Shown: positions 24,529-36,824, numbered from the stretch's first letter. The stretch is DNA of 64,000 bases from Ophioderma brevispina (GCA_023653785.1 JAMKCH010011737.1:1-64000), one strand, 5' to 3'. Notes: generated by a model not told the origin, from the letters alone. Numbers and translations: made by a program.

Positions 24529-24576
24529 TCGGTATCTAAATGTTTCAGTGTTGCCGGTCAACATGGTTTCATGAAG
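24529..24576 (+). pseudogene. Pcl: Polycomb-like PHD finger 2, continuation exon, disrupted
   Basis: This 48-base stretch follows a good acceptor (ttatttttgtttgcag) and ends at a donor (GTAGGT from 24577). It lies downstream of the exon at 19005-19081 on the same strand. Joined to that exon it starts D-R-Y-L; then, after a two-base frame loss, it reads MFQCCRS..WFHE plus the first base of an Ala codon. MTF2 has GDWYLKM, QCC and WFHEA at this position, so homology is convincing despite the short length. Lesions: Trp is replaced by Arg (TGG to CGG); two bases are missing between YL and M; one codon and the fourth zinc-ligand cysteine are missing before WFHE. Read without a correction the exon reaches a stop (TGA). 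Either the gene copy is dead here or the sequence carries errors. The following exon (expected to begin with Cys and contain a GDRFY-like motif) was not found. Confidence 0.7.
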
Positions 24577-24899
24577 GTAGGTACTGGTCAAAGACGTTCT
24601 TTATATACCTAGATAGCAATTTTCCTGAAATGTAACCAATTTGAGGTTATCCCAAAAGTAACTATTACCTGTGATATGCACCTCATTGTCATAGTTTTGG
24701 GCAATCACCATAAAAATTAAGGTTTTTGCATATCTTTGTATTTGGAAAGCCTATTGTATACTGCTGAGGCATGCTGTGCACATGTGTTGTCTGTACGTAG
24801 GACTAAAAAACAACACGCTATGCTGTCCCTTCTGACTCAAATCATCTCTTAAACCCTAACACTGTTCTCCTCTCCCTTTTTTTACCAACCTAATCATTC

Positions 24900-25995
24900 A
24901 AAAATACTCGATGAGGGAAGGGGTAACAGGATGGCGCAAAAGAAGATGGGCATCTTTGGTGGAATTAAACTGGAGTTGAACGTCAGTAGGGCATCCCTCC
25001 ATTTATCTTTTTGCTCCAATAAATTCCTCACACAGCAGTATTGCTGAGTGGTGAGTGTGGTATCTGGCCACCACCCGTAGCGGGACAACACTCGGATTTA
25101 AAACTTTGGTTTAACTACGTAACGAAAGAATCTACTACTTGCCCCAAATTCTCTCAGAACCCTAATTTTACAAGAATTGGGATGCTTAAAATCTGAAATG
25201 TCCACGCTTGTTTTGTGTCCTGAGTTCAACCATAATCCACCCAGTCTAACTCTTCACTCTCGCCGTAAACCATCTTATTTTTTTATGACCTTATTTTTTT
25301 TTTAAATGAAGCATTTATTTCTGTTTTCTCTTCTCTAGCAGTTTTCAAATGTCCTTGATTGTCACCAATGATTGATGGTGATAGGTGATTGATTAAACAA
25401 TAAAAATTATTTTACCTTCAGCGGAAACTGCTTTCACAACTCGCCGATCCGCCTTGTACCGGAGCTACCGTTGTTGCTACGTTTTCAATCCACAGTTGAT
25501 ATGCAAAATTCGCGCGTTACGCCTGGCGGCAGTGTAACACGGAAGTGCGTTTCACGCGTACGCTTAAGAAGTCACTCGATGTTCGTCACTTAGAACTCTG
25601 AGTAACGCGCAAGTAACAAATCCAAGTGCAACCTGCAAAGCAACAAACAACCAAAACTATCGTTTTGCTTAGAATTTTTCTAAAATATTAGTCTAGGAAA
25701 GCGTTTGTCGAACTGGGAACAGTTTAGGTGGTGAATTGGAAATAACTTTTGTTCCTCTATAAACGATATTAATTAAGTTTTATCAAGATGTCGTTGTTTG
25801 AAAGGGATTCAACATGTTTACAGATGTGGTTCATGGCAACAAATCAACACTCTGATACATCCGATGCTGTCCGCGTATTTTTCTCCCCGCCGGGCCCGGC
25901 TAAACCCGCCCTCGCCGGATAAAAATATGCGGACTCATGGATGCAATTTGTTTGATGTTTTGATGAACGCCACTGTGTAACATGTTTGAAACAAA
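24900..25995. repeat. structured interspersed repeat, family B, copy 1
   Basis: It shares with 40805-41640 the order: cctcacacagcagtatt, a ggccacc block, cggatttaaaa, acagttgatatgcaaa, cgcgttacgcc, cacggaagtgcgt, gaaagcgtttgtcgaactgg, and a terminal hairpin at 25869-25933 (tccgcgtatttttctcccc / ccggataaaaatatgcgga). An extra block of roughly 200-300 bp (about 25130-25430) is absent from copy 2. No ORF of note. Confidence 0.65.
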
Positions 25996-28577
25996 AATAC
26001 CCCCTAAATCAAAGTGAATCCCTAAATCATAGAGCGCAAGAGAAGGTCAAACAATGCTGAAACTGCCTTTTAAGCCAATTAAGAGTGGGCCAAATTATAC
26101 TCATGATACTGTCATCTTTGGGCCAAATGGTACCATAATGTTCAAGTCGTGAATAATTATCCAAATATATAATACACATGCACTGCCTTGTTATTGTACC
26201 ACAGGGAAAGGAACAAAAAATGGATACACCAATGCTATGTGGTAGGAGTTCCGTATGATATGCAACCAATTCTGTTAATGTTTGGCCTTGGGTTAGGGTG
26301 TTTTGTAAGTGTTTGGTCATAAATAGAATTTGCTTCACTGTGAATTTGGCCCAATAGTCCACTCAATCTACGGTATGACCTGGACAAAACTGCTACAGAA
26401 GGCTTTCTTGCTGTAACTTGCTGTGCAAACCCTCCCAAACAACATATCAAAAAGGTAGAAAAAAGGAAGCATGGCAAGACATGCTAATTTGCATAAAACC
26501 TATGTGCCATTTTTGCCTATATTTTGGTTATTATAAAATATATTAGAAGGGGACGACCCGATTTAAGTAAATAAAGTTTTCATCTTGATAGAATGGTCTT
26601 CACCTCTAAACCCCCATCTGTAGAGTTTTGTGCTGATATTTCAACCCGTTTTTCATGTGAGTGCTAAAAATATGATTTTCTTAGCCCTATATGTGTCAAA
26701 TTAATATCGGTCGACCCAAATGGGGGGTACATTTTCGCACATAACTTCCAAACCAAATATCCTTTAGCCCTAAGATTTCACAGGGTAAATGAGAAAAATA
26801 GTAGCTTTCTTGAAATACCAAAATGTTGACCACTTCCGGTAAAATCTTGGAGTATGGGGACGATGCTATTAGCGATCAGGCCACGGCCCTTTAACTCTTG
26901 AGTCTTTCTTGCTTTCCAACATAGGACCCGAGGTACTTGAGGTCTAGCCTTTTTGAGTTGGGTACCGTGTGCAGATAGGTTGATGATTCTCTTCATCATT
27001 GATGGTCATGTATTCCATTCCGTCTCTTTGGCATTTAGATGTAGGCTGACTTTATCTGCAACATTCTCAAATGATGCTTTGTAGTAGATCTTGTGCAGCA
27101 CATATCACATCCCCTGTTAGAGCTGTGTAGTCAAGGTCTGTGAGATGCTGACTTTGGTGAAGTCTAGAATACTTGGCCGCCTTTTTATGCTGCTGTCCTA
27201 CCTATTACTCAGGCTATTACCAAATGACCCCTTTTTAAAATGTTCACATACTTAATGACTCCCATTTTCTTCTTTCCTGCTATCCACTTTTATCACAAGT
27301 TTGCATAAAATTATCAACCTTTTAAAAGAATTTGAACACCCAAATTCAAAATTTTCGCAGCCTACGTGTACATTTTTAACAAATTTATAATTTCATGGCA
27401 GCAATTTTATAATTTCATGGCAGCAATTTTATAATTCCATGGCAGTTTGAACTCTGGAAAAGAGACATTTCCTATTTTAATTTCAGGTTTTAACATCATT
27501 GGCCCCATTAAAGTTTCATACTGGATGACCCCATTTTATTCAGCTTGTGTACCGAATGACCCGTATTTTTGGGTACATTTTATCTGAAAGGACCTGGGAA
27601 AGGACCTTATTTTTCACCTGGCCGAGGCACATACACCCATCACTTCGCATAGGTAGGGCCCCCGGCACTAGTTGACCCAATGTGTTTAAATAAATACTCT
27701 CTGATAATAATTTGCAAAATAATGATGTCCCCATCCCGATTGCAGTCTGACAAATCATCTAGAATGCAAAATTAATTTTGGCGGGAAAATTGCGGCCATC
27801 TTGAATAATGACCATCACTTCCACTTGTAAAATTAATATCAATGCAAGTGCTACACACCGTGATGTTAGAAAACATGTTCAATACTATAAGAGAAAAAAT
27901 GGAAAATCTCCATAAACATGCATTTAAGGAGCTATATACTTTGTCGAAATACGTATACGTCCACACAAGATAAATGCAAATTACCTGTCTTGCCAAGGCT
28001 CCCTTTTTCTACTTTTGATATGTGTTTGGGAGATCTTTTACTGCTAGTTACAGCAAGCACACCTTCGTAGCAGTTGTCCAGGTTTGTACCTAGTATTTTC
28101 AATAGATGGGGACGACAACATCTGCCATCAAACTGATTGGAAGAGCAGTTCATTTCCATTGACACCAACAAATCAGTTGTGTAAATGGAGCAATTTTGGG
28201 GTGCATGCATAGCTGGAATGCCACCTTAAAGACACCTATCAGTGATTTGAAAAATATTTGAAATTGGCCGGATAGCTTCAAAGTGAAGAGATAAGTCGTA
28301 GAAATTCTCAAAGTTACTTTCAAGCGTAGAATTGAATGTAAAGGAAAAAAACGGCCAGTCGTCCAAGATACGATTCTCATTCAATACGTGTTGTAGTCAG
28401 TGTCAGTTCGGACAGTAATGACTAAAATCTCCGATATGTCCTTATTAGGTTTGATTTGGTCTTATCATTTCAGGGTATGTTAGGAGAACCTGACTGTTAC
28501 GTACATGCCTAAAATCTGAATTTTATGATTTTTCGATTTGCGGATTAGCAAATCACCTGAATAGTGTATTTAAGAAC
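25996..28577. other. no gene recognised
   Basis: Minus-strand open stretches at 26027-26362, 26235-26477 and 27932-28210 have no motif. A 22-bp tandem repeat lies at 27384. Confidence 0.4.
27384..27445. repeat. 22-bp tandem repeat, three copies
   Basis: tttataatttcatggcagca then at is repeated at 27384, 27406 and 27428, the last unit truncated with one substitution. Confidence 0.85.
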
Positions 28578-28732
28578 CCTTCCTTACTTCACTGCACTGT
28601 AGGGAAAATGGATGAAAACATATGACTCACACAGCGCAGTACAATCCAAGATGGAATGTGGTGCTGCTGTGTTGAGCAGAGATGGTTTTATCCATTTCAC
28701 TGATTGCAGTGAAGTATGAAATGGACCTTTAG
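28578..28732. mobile_element. short MITE, CTAAAGGTCC family, copy 2
   Basis: It matches the copy at 23357 (ttcactgcactg, aaaatggatgaaaac, gagcagagatgg, gaaatggaccttta) and has the same inverted arms. The left end is more diverged. Confidence 0.65.
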
Positions 28733-31003
28733 GGGTCGGGCAGCTGGTAAGGATGGGGAGGTATGATGTGGTGTATTTTTCATCAACAATTTTGCAAAAA
28801 AGGGAACCTTGACCAGAACGTTGGATTTTGACGGACACTTGTATGTGGGTAGTAGCTAGTGCACACAAAGTATACATATATGCCAACTATTGATGGAAAC
28901 AGCATATTAAGGAGCTCATTTGCATATGTTCTCATTGGATAATACAAAAAGGTTAAACCTTAACCAGAATGCAAAGTGACAATTTTATTGATGCTTGTAA
29001 TGTGCTGTAGTAAGTTGGCACATGTATTACCATGCAAAATTGCATGTTGATTATAATGCACATTAATGAGCTCATTGCATATGTGTTCAATAAAGGTTTC
29101 CATTTGTTTGTGGGTAAAAATGGGTACTGTGAAGTAATAAGGCAGCCCACAATACATTCTAACTTTACCTTTATAAAAAAGGGAAAACAATCCTGACTTT
29201 TCAAATTTTCTGTCTGTAGACTAGATTCCAATTGATAGTGGAATAGCCTGATTACTTTTGTAGGTGGAGGTATGATTGAAGGGATAGTATATAAAAACTT
29301 GGTTCCGTGTATTGTGGTATGATGTTTCACCTATAGCCATGATAGAAAAAACCATGACGGTTGGGCCATTACAGTACCAATCAATAGGCAAAGCAGTCAA
29401 ACCCTAGAAGTTCAAAGAAAGAAAGGCCCAAAACTAAATCCAGGAATAGTTTCAGTGAAGCAGGGTGAAAGATGATTTTGTAATAGTGAAGATAACCGTC
29501 TGCATGTAATCAACACAGGGATGAAGCTGCCTAAAATTTATGACATGTGTTGGTAGGCAAAGTTTAAAACCAATTCTGAGGTAAGACAATATGTGTAATC
29601 ACAAGTATACAATACAAAGTATGACTGGACGAACAACCATAATTTATTTGTAGTTGGCAAGTTTCTTCACTCTTTTGATTGCGCGGAAGAGACAAAGAAT
29701 TTTGGGTATTTTTGTTCCCCTATTTTGAGTAATGGGCAAAGTCCAACTCCGCCCATAACTCTACCATCAAGGAAATCTACGATAGCATTCATGCGCAGCT
29801 AGAAGCATCTGATCTGTATAGATACCTAAGACCAGATTCTTTACTGATGGAATCATAATATGGTACTCATCAGTGTGATAAGTTGTTTTTAGTATTTATT
29901 TAAAATCAGTTGCCAAAACAATCGAGATTATTTGGTAAATTAAGCTTAAATAATATCATGGTGGATTGTATATGATTCAGCATAGGAAAAACGAATGTGA
30001 TTGAAAGAAGAAATTAGCGTAACCCTGAGCAAATCATGATAAGTAGGAGTACAGAATATATAGGAAAACATGCTTATCCAAAAAAGGATTTGACAGAGGC
30101 CACAGTTATCTGCTAATGATAGCAAAGCACAGTGGATGTGTGTGCTGTAACATATTTGGGAGGTAGAATATGTTGGAATCCAAAATATGAAGAAGCGTCA
30201 TTTAAAACTGTGCGTTGACTGCATATGCACAGCTGCACTGACCTAGTACAGGCATATAGGAACGTAAAATTGTTAAGCGCGATTGGCCAATTCAGCAGAG
30301 GACAATTGTACTTTTGCTGCAGGCTACCCTTGGCGCAAACACTCACTGCGATCGGCACAGGGCGATGTCACAGATTTGACCAGACATACTGGAGTTGACT
30401 TCATCTGACTTTGCAACCAGTAATTGAATTGATGTGGCCAAATTTGATTGTTTCAGGTTGATGAAGTATATTTCTGTCTTGATTAACTTGTGTTTTTTTC
30501 TCTCTCCACTGGGCAGGTTTTATTTTTGTGTCTCGATTTGCAATAAGGGCCAGAATCACAGAATATTTGAAAAGGTTACCAATTAAATGGTAAGTAAGTT
30601 CAGGAAAAAGGAAATATTGGTCTGTGAAGCTAGCCAAATAATAAGGCGTTTCACACCGAGCTGGTGATAAGTCGACTTCTGCGATCGATCGCCTGCCTTG
30701 ATGATCGATCGCCGCTATAGACTTCCAACGCCACCAAATCATGATGATAACTTCGCCAACTCTGACAATCGCTGATGTGCTGCCACAAATAAAACACATG
30801 GCGTCCACTAATGCACATGTAGAGACCATTCGACCTACTTGATTTCCGTACGTCCAGTACGGAAAAAAACATGTATTTTGTGGGGAAACAAATTAAAGGT
30901 GACAAGTCATCATCACTTAAGGGGCCAGGTATACTCCGCATTAAAAAACTCTCAAACAAACACTGACGTAATGTCTCAGAAGTATTGTGAAAGCAGAATA
31001 ATT
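28733..31003. other. no gene recognised
   Basis: Minus-strand open stretches at 28953-29330 and 30401-30829 show no motif. cgatcgatcgcc-type blocks occur at 30680-30715. Confidence 0.4.
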
Positions 31004-32535
31004 GTCCCCGCTCGAACGAAGTTCGATACGGGACTATATGAGCAGCGTCCGTTCCGTCCGTTCGTCCGTTTGTCGTCCGTCAGTCTGTGACAAAAATGTT
31101 AACCCTGTCGTATACCCTTTATCTGGAGTTCCGTAAGGGCGACAATGATGGAACTTGGTGGACAGAAAGGGGTGATGAGTTCTCGACTGATTAGATGTTG
31201 GCCGAAAATAGCTAATTATTAATTGCATAATTTATGGAATTTTCCTCAGCCTGTGTACAAGGTTTCTGGAGTTCTGTAAGGGTAATGAGGTAATTGGTGA
31301 AGGAAGGGGCTGAAGAGTTCTGACCTGATATAGTGTTGGGGCGCGTATTTCGGGGGCAAATGCGTATGCAAAATGAGTAATAAATATGCAAAAATCAGCG
31401 TAAGTGCTATATTTTTGAAAACAACATGGATATCAAACATTCGGGTGATAATAGCCTATCATGGGCCACCTCTTTTGCCATTCGAAAGTATGTGATATAG
31501 CGGCTTAGGTATGCAACGAGCTAATTACATTGCATAATTGCTGTTATCTCTGAAAACGGTACATCGGAAGGAAATGCCTTCGCTAATGAGACTATCTGCT
31601 ATAGGGGAGGAGTAAGACCGTGAGGGTTGAGGGATAGGGCGGGAGGTGGTGTGGGGTGAGGTGGGGGGGGAGTGGGGAGGGGGTGGGGTTGGTGGGGAGG
31701 GATGGGGGGTTGGTGGATGGGGGCGGGGGGTTGGGGGCGGAGGGAGGATGGGTATTGAGGGGACGTGGGGAAAGGGTGGTAGTGCGGGCGTGGGGATTGG
31801 GAGGGGTGGGGTGGGAAATGAGGGGGGAGGGGGAGGGAGACATTGTTGTGAGGGGGTTGTTCGTGGGGGGAGGGGGAGGGATGGGAGTGGTAGTGGGCAA
31901 GGGGGTTGGGGAGGGATGAGGTGTTGCAGGGAGGTTGGGGAGGGGAATGGAGCGGTTGCGGGGTGGGTGAGGAGGGGAAAGGAGTGGGTGGAGGGGATGG
32001 TGTGGGGAGGGGTTGGTGTTATTGCGGGGGTGGGTGTGGGGAAGGGGTGGGTGATTGCGGGGTGTTGGGAGGGGGGTTGGAGTGGCATGGGTTGGGGGAG
32101 GGGGTTGGCGGGGTGGGAGTGTTCGGGTTGTTTGGAGGGGATGGGGAGTGTTTGGGAGGGGGATGGAGTGTTTGCAGGTGTGCGGGGTGTGGGGGGGGGA
32201 ATGGCGCGGATTGCGGGGGGTTGGAGGGGAATGGCGCGGTGCTGGAAAGGGGAGGGCTTGTGACTGGGGGTATTGGGGGGCGGGGTGGGTTTGTTTGTTG
32301 TGTGTTGTTGAGGGGTTTGTAAGGGGGATGCGGTGTTGAGGGAGGTGTGTTGTTCGGGGAGAGGGTGCGTGTTGTGGTGTGTTGGTGTGGTGTGGTGTGC
32401 GGGGGTGTGGGGATGAGGGGTGGGTGTTGTAGGGTATTGGGAGGGGGTGGAGTGATGAAGTTGAATATCACATGTAGTGATCGCAACATTCGGCGGGGAC
32501 ATCTTTACGCATAGCGTAATACGGTTCGCCTTGTA
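31004..32535 (+). mobile_element. palindrome-capped element with long G-rich minisatellite
   Basis: It opens with tgtccccgctcgaacgaagt then tcgatacgggac (31004-31033), an inverted repeat, followed by gtccgttccgtccgttcgtc-type tracts. The 3' end has cggcggggacatctttacgc then atagcgtaat, a second small hairpin, and ttcgccttg. The middle (31605-32455) is almost pure G/T/A on this strand. I see no transposase. Ends with internal hairpins and no obvious target duplication leave the class open. Confidence 0.7.
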
Positions 32536-33544
32536 AATACCTTTGGAAAGCTTTACATCGTAACTAAGGAGTTAGTGAGCATGCGTCTCTAAATATTCAG
32601 GGAAAATGGCTGCACAGTCTTCAAAAACAGATCGATGCAAAAGCGATCGCAACAGTCGATCGAGCACAGGATCAGGTGAAAAGGCCGATTATTATTGGTT
32701 GCTTTCTAAAGTCATAAAGAGTTTTTCATCCGGGATTATATCAAATCTGTCAGTGAGAACTTTGTGAAAATTGCAAAAGATTATTTAAGTTGCTGTAGAA
32801 AAAGTCTGAAACTGAAAATTCCAAAATGTTGGCTAAAGCATCAAAGTACATATACGGGTCCGTAGCACAAAAGAGTTGACCAGGTCTAAAGGTAGACCAG
32901 GTCTAAAGTTAGTCGGCGTCGAAGTGTAATTTTGTCCTAGCAGTAAAGACATTTTCCTTTGACACAGACATGACATGAGATTTTTTATTTTATTTGAAAT
33001 TGCATATTTAATCTTTCTCAAATTGCTCGTTATTAAGTGTCGAATAAGAATAATATCAATTTTGAAAAAAACAATTTGACTTAAACAGTAGGCCTAACTG
33101 TAAACAACCTTAAAACTTTTGTGATACGGACCATAGGAGTTAGAGGTGTTGTGTGTGGGGTGTGTGTGAAACATTCATGAGTCAGGGGTCCACCCTTTTT
33201 GAGTGGGGCCACATGCTGAAGCCAACAACTATGCGGGCAGCAAGCAAGCAAGTATAATTGGGGGGATCAAGTTTGGTTTATGACAGGTGCCTTCGAAGAG
33301 TCTGGAAGAGGACCCATATCTATACCATAGGAAAAGGGGCTCATAGCTGAACGAAGATGCAGATTTGCGCACATTAACATTATATTTCCCTGAGAATTAT
33401 AACTTTTTATAGCAAATTTTGAAAAGGTTTTGTTTTTTATTATAAAATCGTTGTTTTTAAAACAATATTAGAAAATTTTTGGTTTTAGATTGATGAAATT
33501 GAACTAATTCAAAATTAACTATATCAGTATTTCTGCATTTTATT

Positions 33545-34218
33545 GTCCCCGCCAGATAAGTGATGCATTTTATTGTTCCCGCCGAATGAGTCAGAACGGG
33601 GGACTATAAAAATGAGCAGCGTCCGTCGGTCGTATTAAAAAATGTTACCCACGTGTATAATTATCAGGAGTTCAGTAAGGGTGACAATGAGGTTGTAACT
33701 TGGGAAAGAAGCGGGGTAGGCGAGGTATTGAACTCCTGATTAGATTTTGGGAGTAAAAAATATGTAATGAAGTATCTAATGCATTTAGAAAATGTTCATG
33801 CAAGGAATGTTTACCAGTTTTGGAGTTACTAAGGCATATAATGATTTAACGTGGTGGAAGGAAGCGGGCTGAAGAGTTTTCGACCTGATTACAGTTGGGC
33901 ATATTTCGGGCAAATTGAGTATGCAAATGAGCTAATTAATATGCAGAAATCAGCGTAATTGCTATATTTTTGACACTGTACATTGGATACTCGAAATTCC
34001 TGCGCTGCATGAAAGCGTATCATGGGGCACATCTTTATTGGAATTTTTTTTTTTTTTTTTTTTGGGTGGGGTTTTGCAGGGTGTTGGGGATGAGATGGGG
34101 TGTTGCTGGGTTTTGGGGAGGGGGTGGGGTGTTGTAGTGGCATTTATCACATGTTAGTGATCACGAGATTCGGCGGGGACATATTTTACGCATCGCGTAA
34201 ATACGAGTTCGCCTTGTT
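33545..34218 (+). mobile_element. palindrome-capped element, shorter copy
   Basis: It is the same family as 31004-32535, with a duplicated or nested start (ttttattgtccccgcc at about 33539 and ttttattgttcccgcc at about 33568). It has the shared gcaaatgagctaattaatat block, a short G-rich core after a T run (34046-34064), and the 3' end attcggcggggacatatttt then acgcatcgcgtaaatacgag. Confidence 0.7.
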
Positions 34219-34386
34219 TGTTCTGGGAAGTACCTCGCGGGCCGCATGCAAGCTCTTAGTGGGCCGCAGGTTGGACACCCCTGCATTAGATAGTTTTATT
34301 GTTTCATCTGCAAGAGGTCACAAAGGGATTGCTTTGGTAGTGTGAGTGTGTCTCTGTGGTAAAATGTTGACCCAAATGTTAACCCT

Positions 34387-34724
34387 AAAGGTCATTACAT
34401 AGTGCCATGCCGCTTACCGCTTTGCCGCTCTGATGATGAAATTTACGTCACTACGCAATCATGTCAGAATCGCTAGCGGTGACCCAAGCGGCAAAGCGTC
34501 AAGCCGATAAATCGATCTCCCTGCCGCTCGGGCTGCCGCTTTTCCCAAAGCGGCAAATCGCATTGAGTTGACTTGAGTTCAACTTTAGAGCGGTGTCGCT
34601 CGATGACGTAGTTCAAGTGATAGCGCGCGGGACTATAATAGCAAAATCCTGCAAGCGGCGTACACCAAATAGCGGCTTGCCGCTTGGCGGCAATGCGCAT
34701 CATGACACTATGTAGATGACCTTT
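34387..34724. mobile_element. GCCGC-rich hairpin MITE
   Basis: AAAGGTCATTACATAGTGCC at the left is inverted at the right (catgacactatgtagatgacc). The interior repeats short gccgctt / aagcggc blocks that can pair with one another. This 338-bp element is much richer in CpG than its surroundings. There is no ORF of note. Confidence 0.7.
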
Positions 34725-35021
34725 AAACTTAAGGAGGCATATCGGATAAAATGGTCTACAGAAAATGCAGAAAAAAAAAAATGACCATGAAATCAAAAAC
34801 ACAACATCATTTAGTCCAAAAGTGAACATGGTAAGGATTGGAACTCTCCCTCCACATTTTTTCAGTTCAGCACTGCCATGGTGGGTTTGGTGGTTGAATT
34901 GTGTTATTTATTTTTTACAAATTCCCTAATTTACAATAAATAATTCCCAGCCTAAATGGAAGGTTGCTTTTAAGCTGAAACTCCAGGGATTGTGTGTATA
35001 AACAAAATACCTAAATTTTTT

Positions 35022-35043
35022 TTTTTTTTTTTTTTTTTTAAAT
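35022..35043. repeat. poly-T tract
   Basis: An uninterrupted run of about 21 T in AT-rich DNA without a recognised element around it. Confidence 0.8.
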
Positions 35044-35599
35044 CAAGTGTTTTAATTTTTTAGAAACAATTATTTTAGGAAAAAAATTTAGGAAGGGACA
35101 AATAAAAAACACCTATTATTTCAAATAGAAACACTCAATCTGCAAAATCTAACGTCTGAAATTTTAAAATTGATTTCCTTTCAATGACCACCTTATTCAT
35201 CACAAAGGGAGTTGTAGTTTATCTCAGCGAAAAATGTGACTGACAAAGTGGAGACTTCTAGTATTTCTAGAAATACTTCAACAAAAAAACCTTGTTGTTG
35301 CGACCCCGTTCCCTTTGTTTTTGATGACAAAAGACAAATAAAAAATTGTATGGATTTTGATTTCTTTAACCATAAAAATAAATCACCAATCTGATAACTC
35401 AGCAAGTACTTGGGAAATAATTGAAATAAAATGTGTAGTTTTTCACAAAATTGCCCCATTTTAGTCATTTCATTACTGCCAAAATCAGCCCCGGTACAAA
35501 GTTTATGGGAATTGCAAAACCCATTATGTGAAAATATTCTCTAAAACGCCTTTTTTTAAAAAATTAAAGTTTGGCACACACGTTTCTTTCACCATTACC

Positions 35600-35855
35600 A
35601 AAATTTCTGAGATTGCAACAAGGATCGGGCATCATGAAGACGTTAGCCGATAAATCTACCTTAAATAACTGCTGTTTCAAAATATGGCCAACATTTCTTG
35701 ATACATACAATAGACCTTGAGTAGTAACCCACATGTTGGTGACCTCATGCACCTCGGTGACTCTTGTGACCTTTGACAGCAGGGCGACGAACTCACAACT
35801 TAACACTCTAATGATTACGAGTCCTTCACTTTCCACTGGACCACACCGTTCTGGT
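35600..35855 (-). mobile_element. probable tRNA-derived SINE
   Basis: On the minus strand an A-box-like tggtccagtgg (35833-35843) is followed, about 50 bases on, by a B-box-like agttcgtcgcc (35783-35793). This is tRNA-like spacing, followed by an unrelated tail. No second copy was found, so the 3' border is a guess. Confidence 0.4.
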
Positions 35856-35963
35856 ATGACCAAGATGATTCAGCTAGAATAAAAGTGCACTTAATAAAAC
35901 TAGCCTTGAAAAGCATATACTTCTATTTATCAATTGTATTTGATTATACCTTTTATTGACCAG

Positions 35964-36088
35964 GGTTGACATGGCTCTCTAGTTGTGTACAATCTTCCTT
36001 ATTAAATGCCAAAAAGATTATGACTTTGTTGAACATGGAGAATCATGCCTTTTTAACAGAACAGTGGAAATTAATTACAAATACTGAG
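35964..36088 (+). CDS. possible internal exon, unknown protein
   Basis: I do not recognise this product. The 125-base stretch follows a plausible acceptor (a tract ending ccttttattgaccag) and ends at a consensus donor (ACTGAG followed by GTAAGTG, 36089). After two leading bases it is open for 41 codons. The predicted peptide has Trp near both ends, a run LLNAKKIMTLLNMENHAFL and an acidic end, with no motif I can assign. No neighbouring exon of the same gene was identified, and a tRNA-like SINE lies just upstream on the other strand. An open stretch of this size between splice-like signals can arise by chance in AT-rich DNA. Confidence 0.3.
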
Positions 36089-36300
36089 GTAAGTGAAATT
36101 ACCTTTTTCTCAGTTAAAAGGGTCTCAGGCTGGGAAATTAAACCAGGGCAGGGAGGGGAATTTTTGCACAGATGTCAATTTTCTGAACAGGGTTGATGTT
36201 TGGAATATTATGAGTCAGTCAGATTTGATACACTTGAGTGCCGTCAATTTGATACACTTTCGTGCCATCAGATGTGCCCAAAGGTGACTACGTGGTTTTT

Positions 36301-36800
36301 TATCCCCATGGCTTTGAAAAGCAGAAAGAGGGGGATTTATGCTATCAGTTAAGTCGGCGGCGTCCAACACAATATTGGGAACGCGATAACATGGACCCAT
36401 AGGGTTATGGTGATTGTAACTTGGGGGGTGGGACGGATGCCATGCCCTTCATCTGATAGATTTGGGCGTGGCAATATGCTAATTAGGTACCTAATTTGCA
36501 TAATTAATAGTTAATTGGGGTTATTTTTACCCAAAATGCTTTGTGAACGAACTATTTGAAGATCCATAAGTCCGATTTTGATGTGAAACTTGGTTGGTGG
36601 AGGGGGGGGTGGGGTGGAGAATCATGTATGTTACTCTCGCACTGATTAGGTTTGTGGCGCCTGATATTCTACTTTAAAGAGCTAATTTGCATATTTAGGG
36701 CTAATTGGGTATTGGGTCTTTCACCCAAAAAAACTGTGAACAAACTATTGGAAGATCATAAGTCCGATTTGATTGTGAAACTGATGGAGGGTGGTGAATC
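36301..36800 (+). repeat. hairpin-headed repeat with internal duplication
   Basis: The head is tatccccatggctttgaaaa then gcagaaagagggggat. Two direct copies follow (about 36460-36620 and 36650-36790), each with taatttgcata, gtgaac(g/a)aactatt, gaagatc(c)ataagtccga and gtgaaactt/gtgaaactg. It leads straight into the GGTTTAAGGGG satellite. Confidence 0.55.
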
Positions 36801-36824
36801 CTTGTACTCTCGCGCTGATGAGGT

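Noticed and set aside
27541..27600. ttattcag followed by CTTGTGTACC, tried as the missing Polycomb-like exon (expected AC.QCL)
   Set aside because: Only the first codons fit. The rest does not match the family and soon reaches a stop.
31525..32502. 325-codon open frame on the minus strand and several overlapping plus-strand frames
   Set aside because: They are the G-rich minisatellite read as Pro/Thr/His or Gly/Val/Trp low-complexity strings, open in several frames at once and with no motif.
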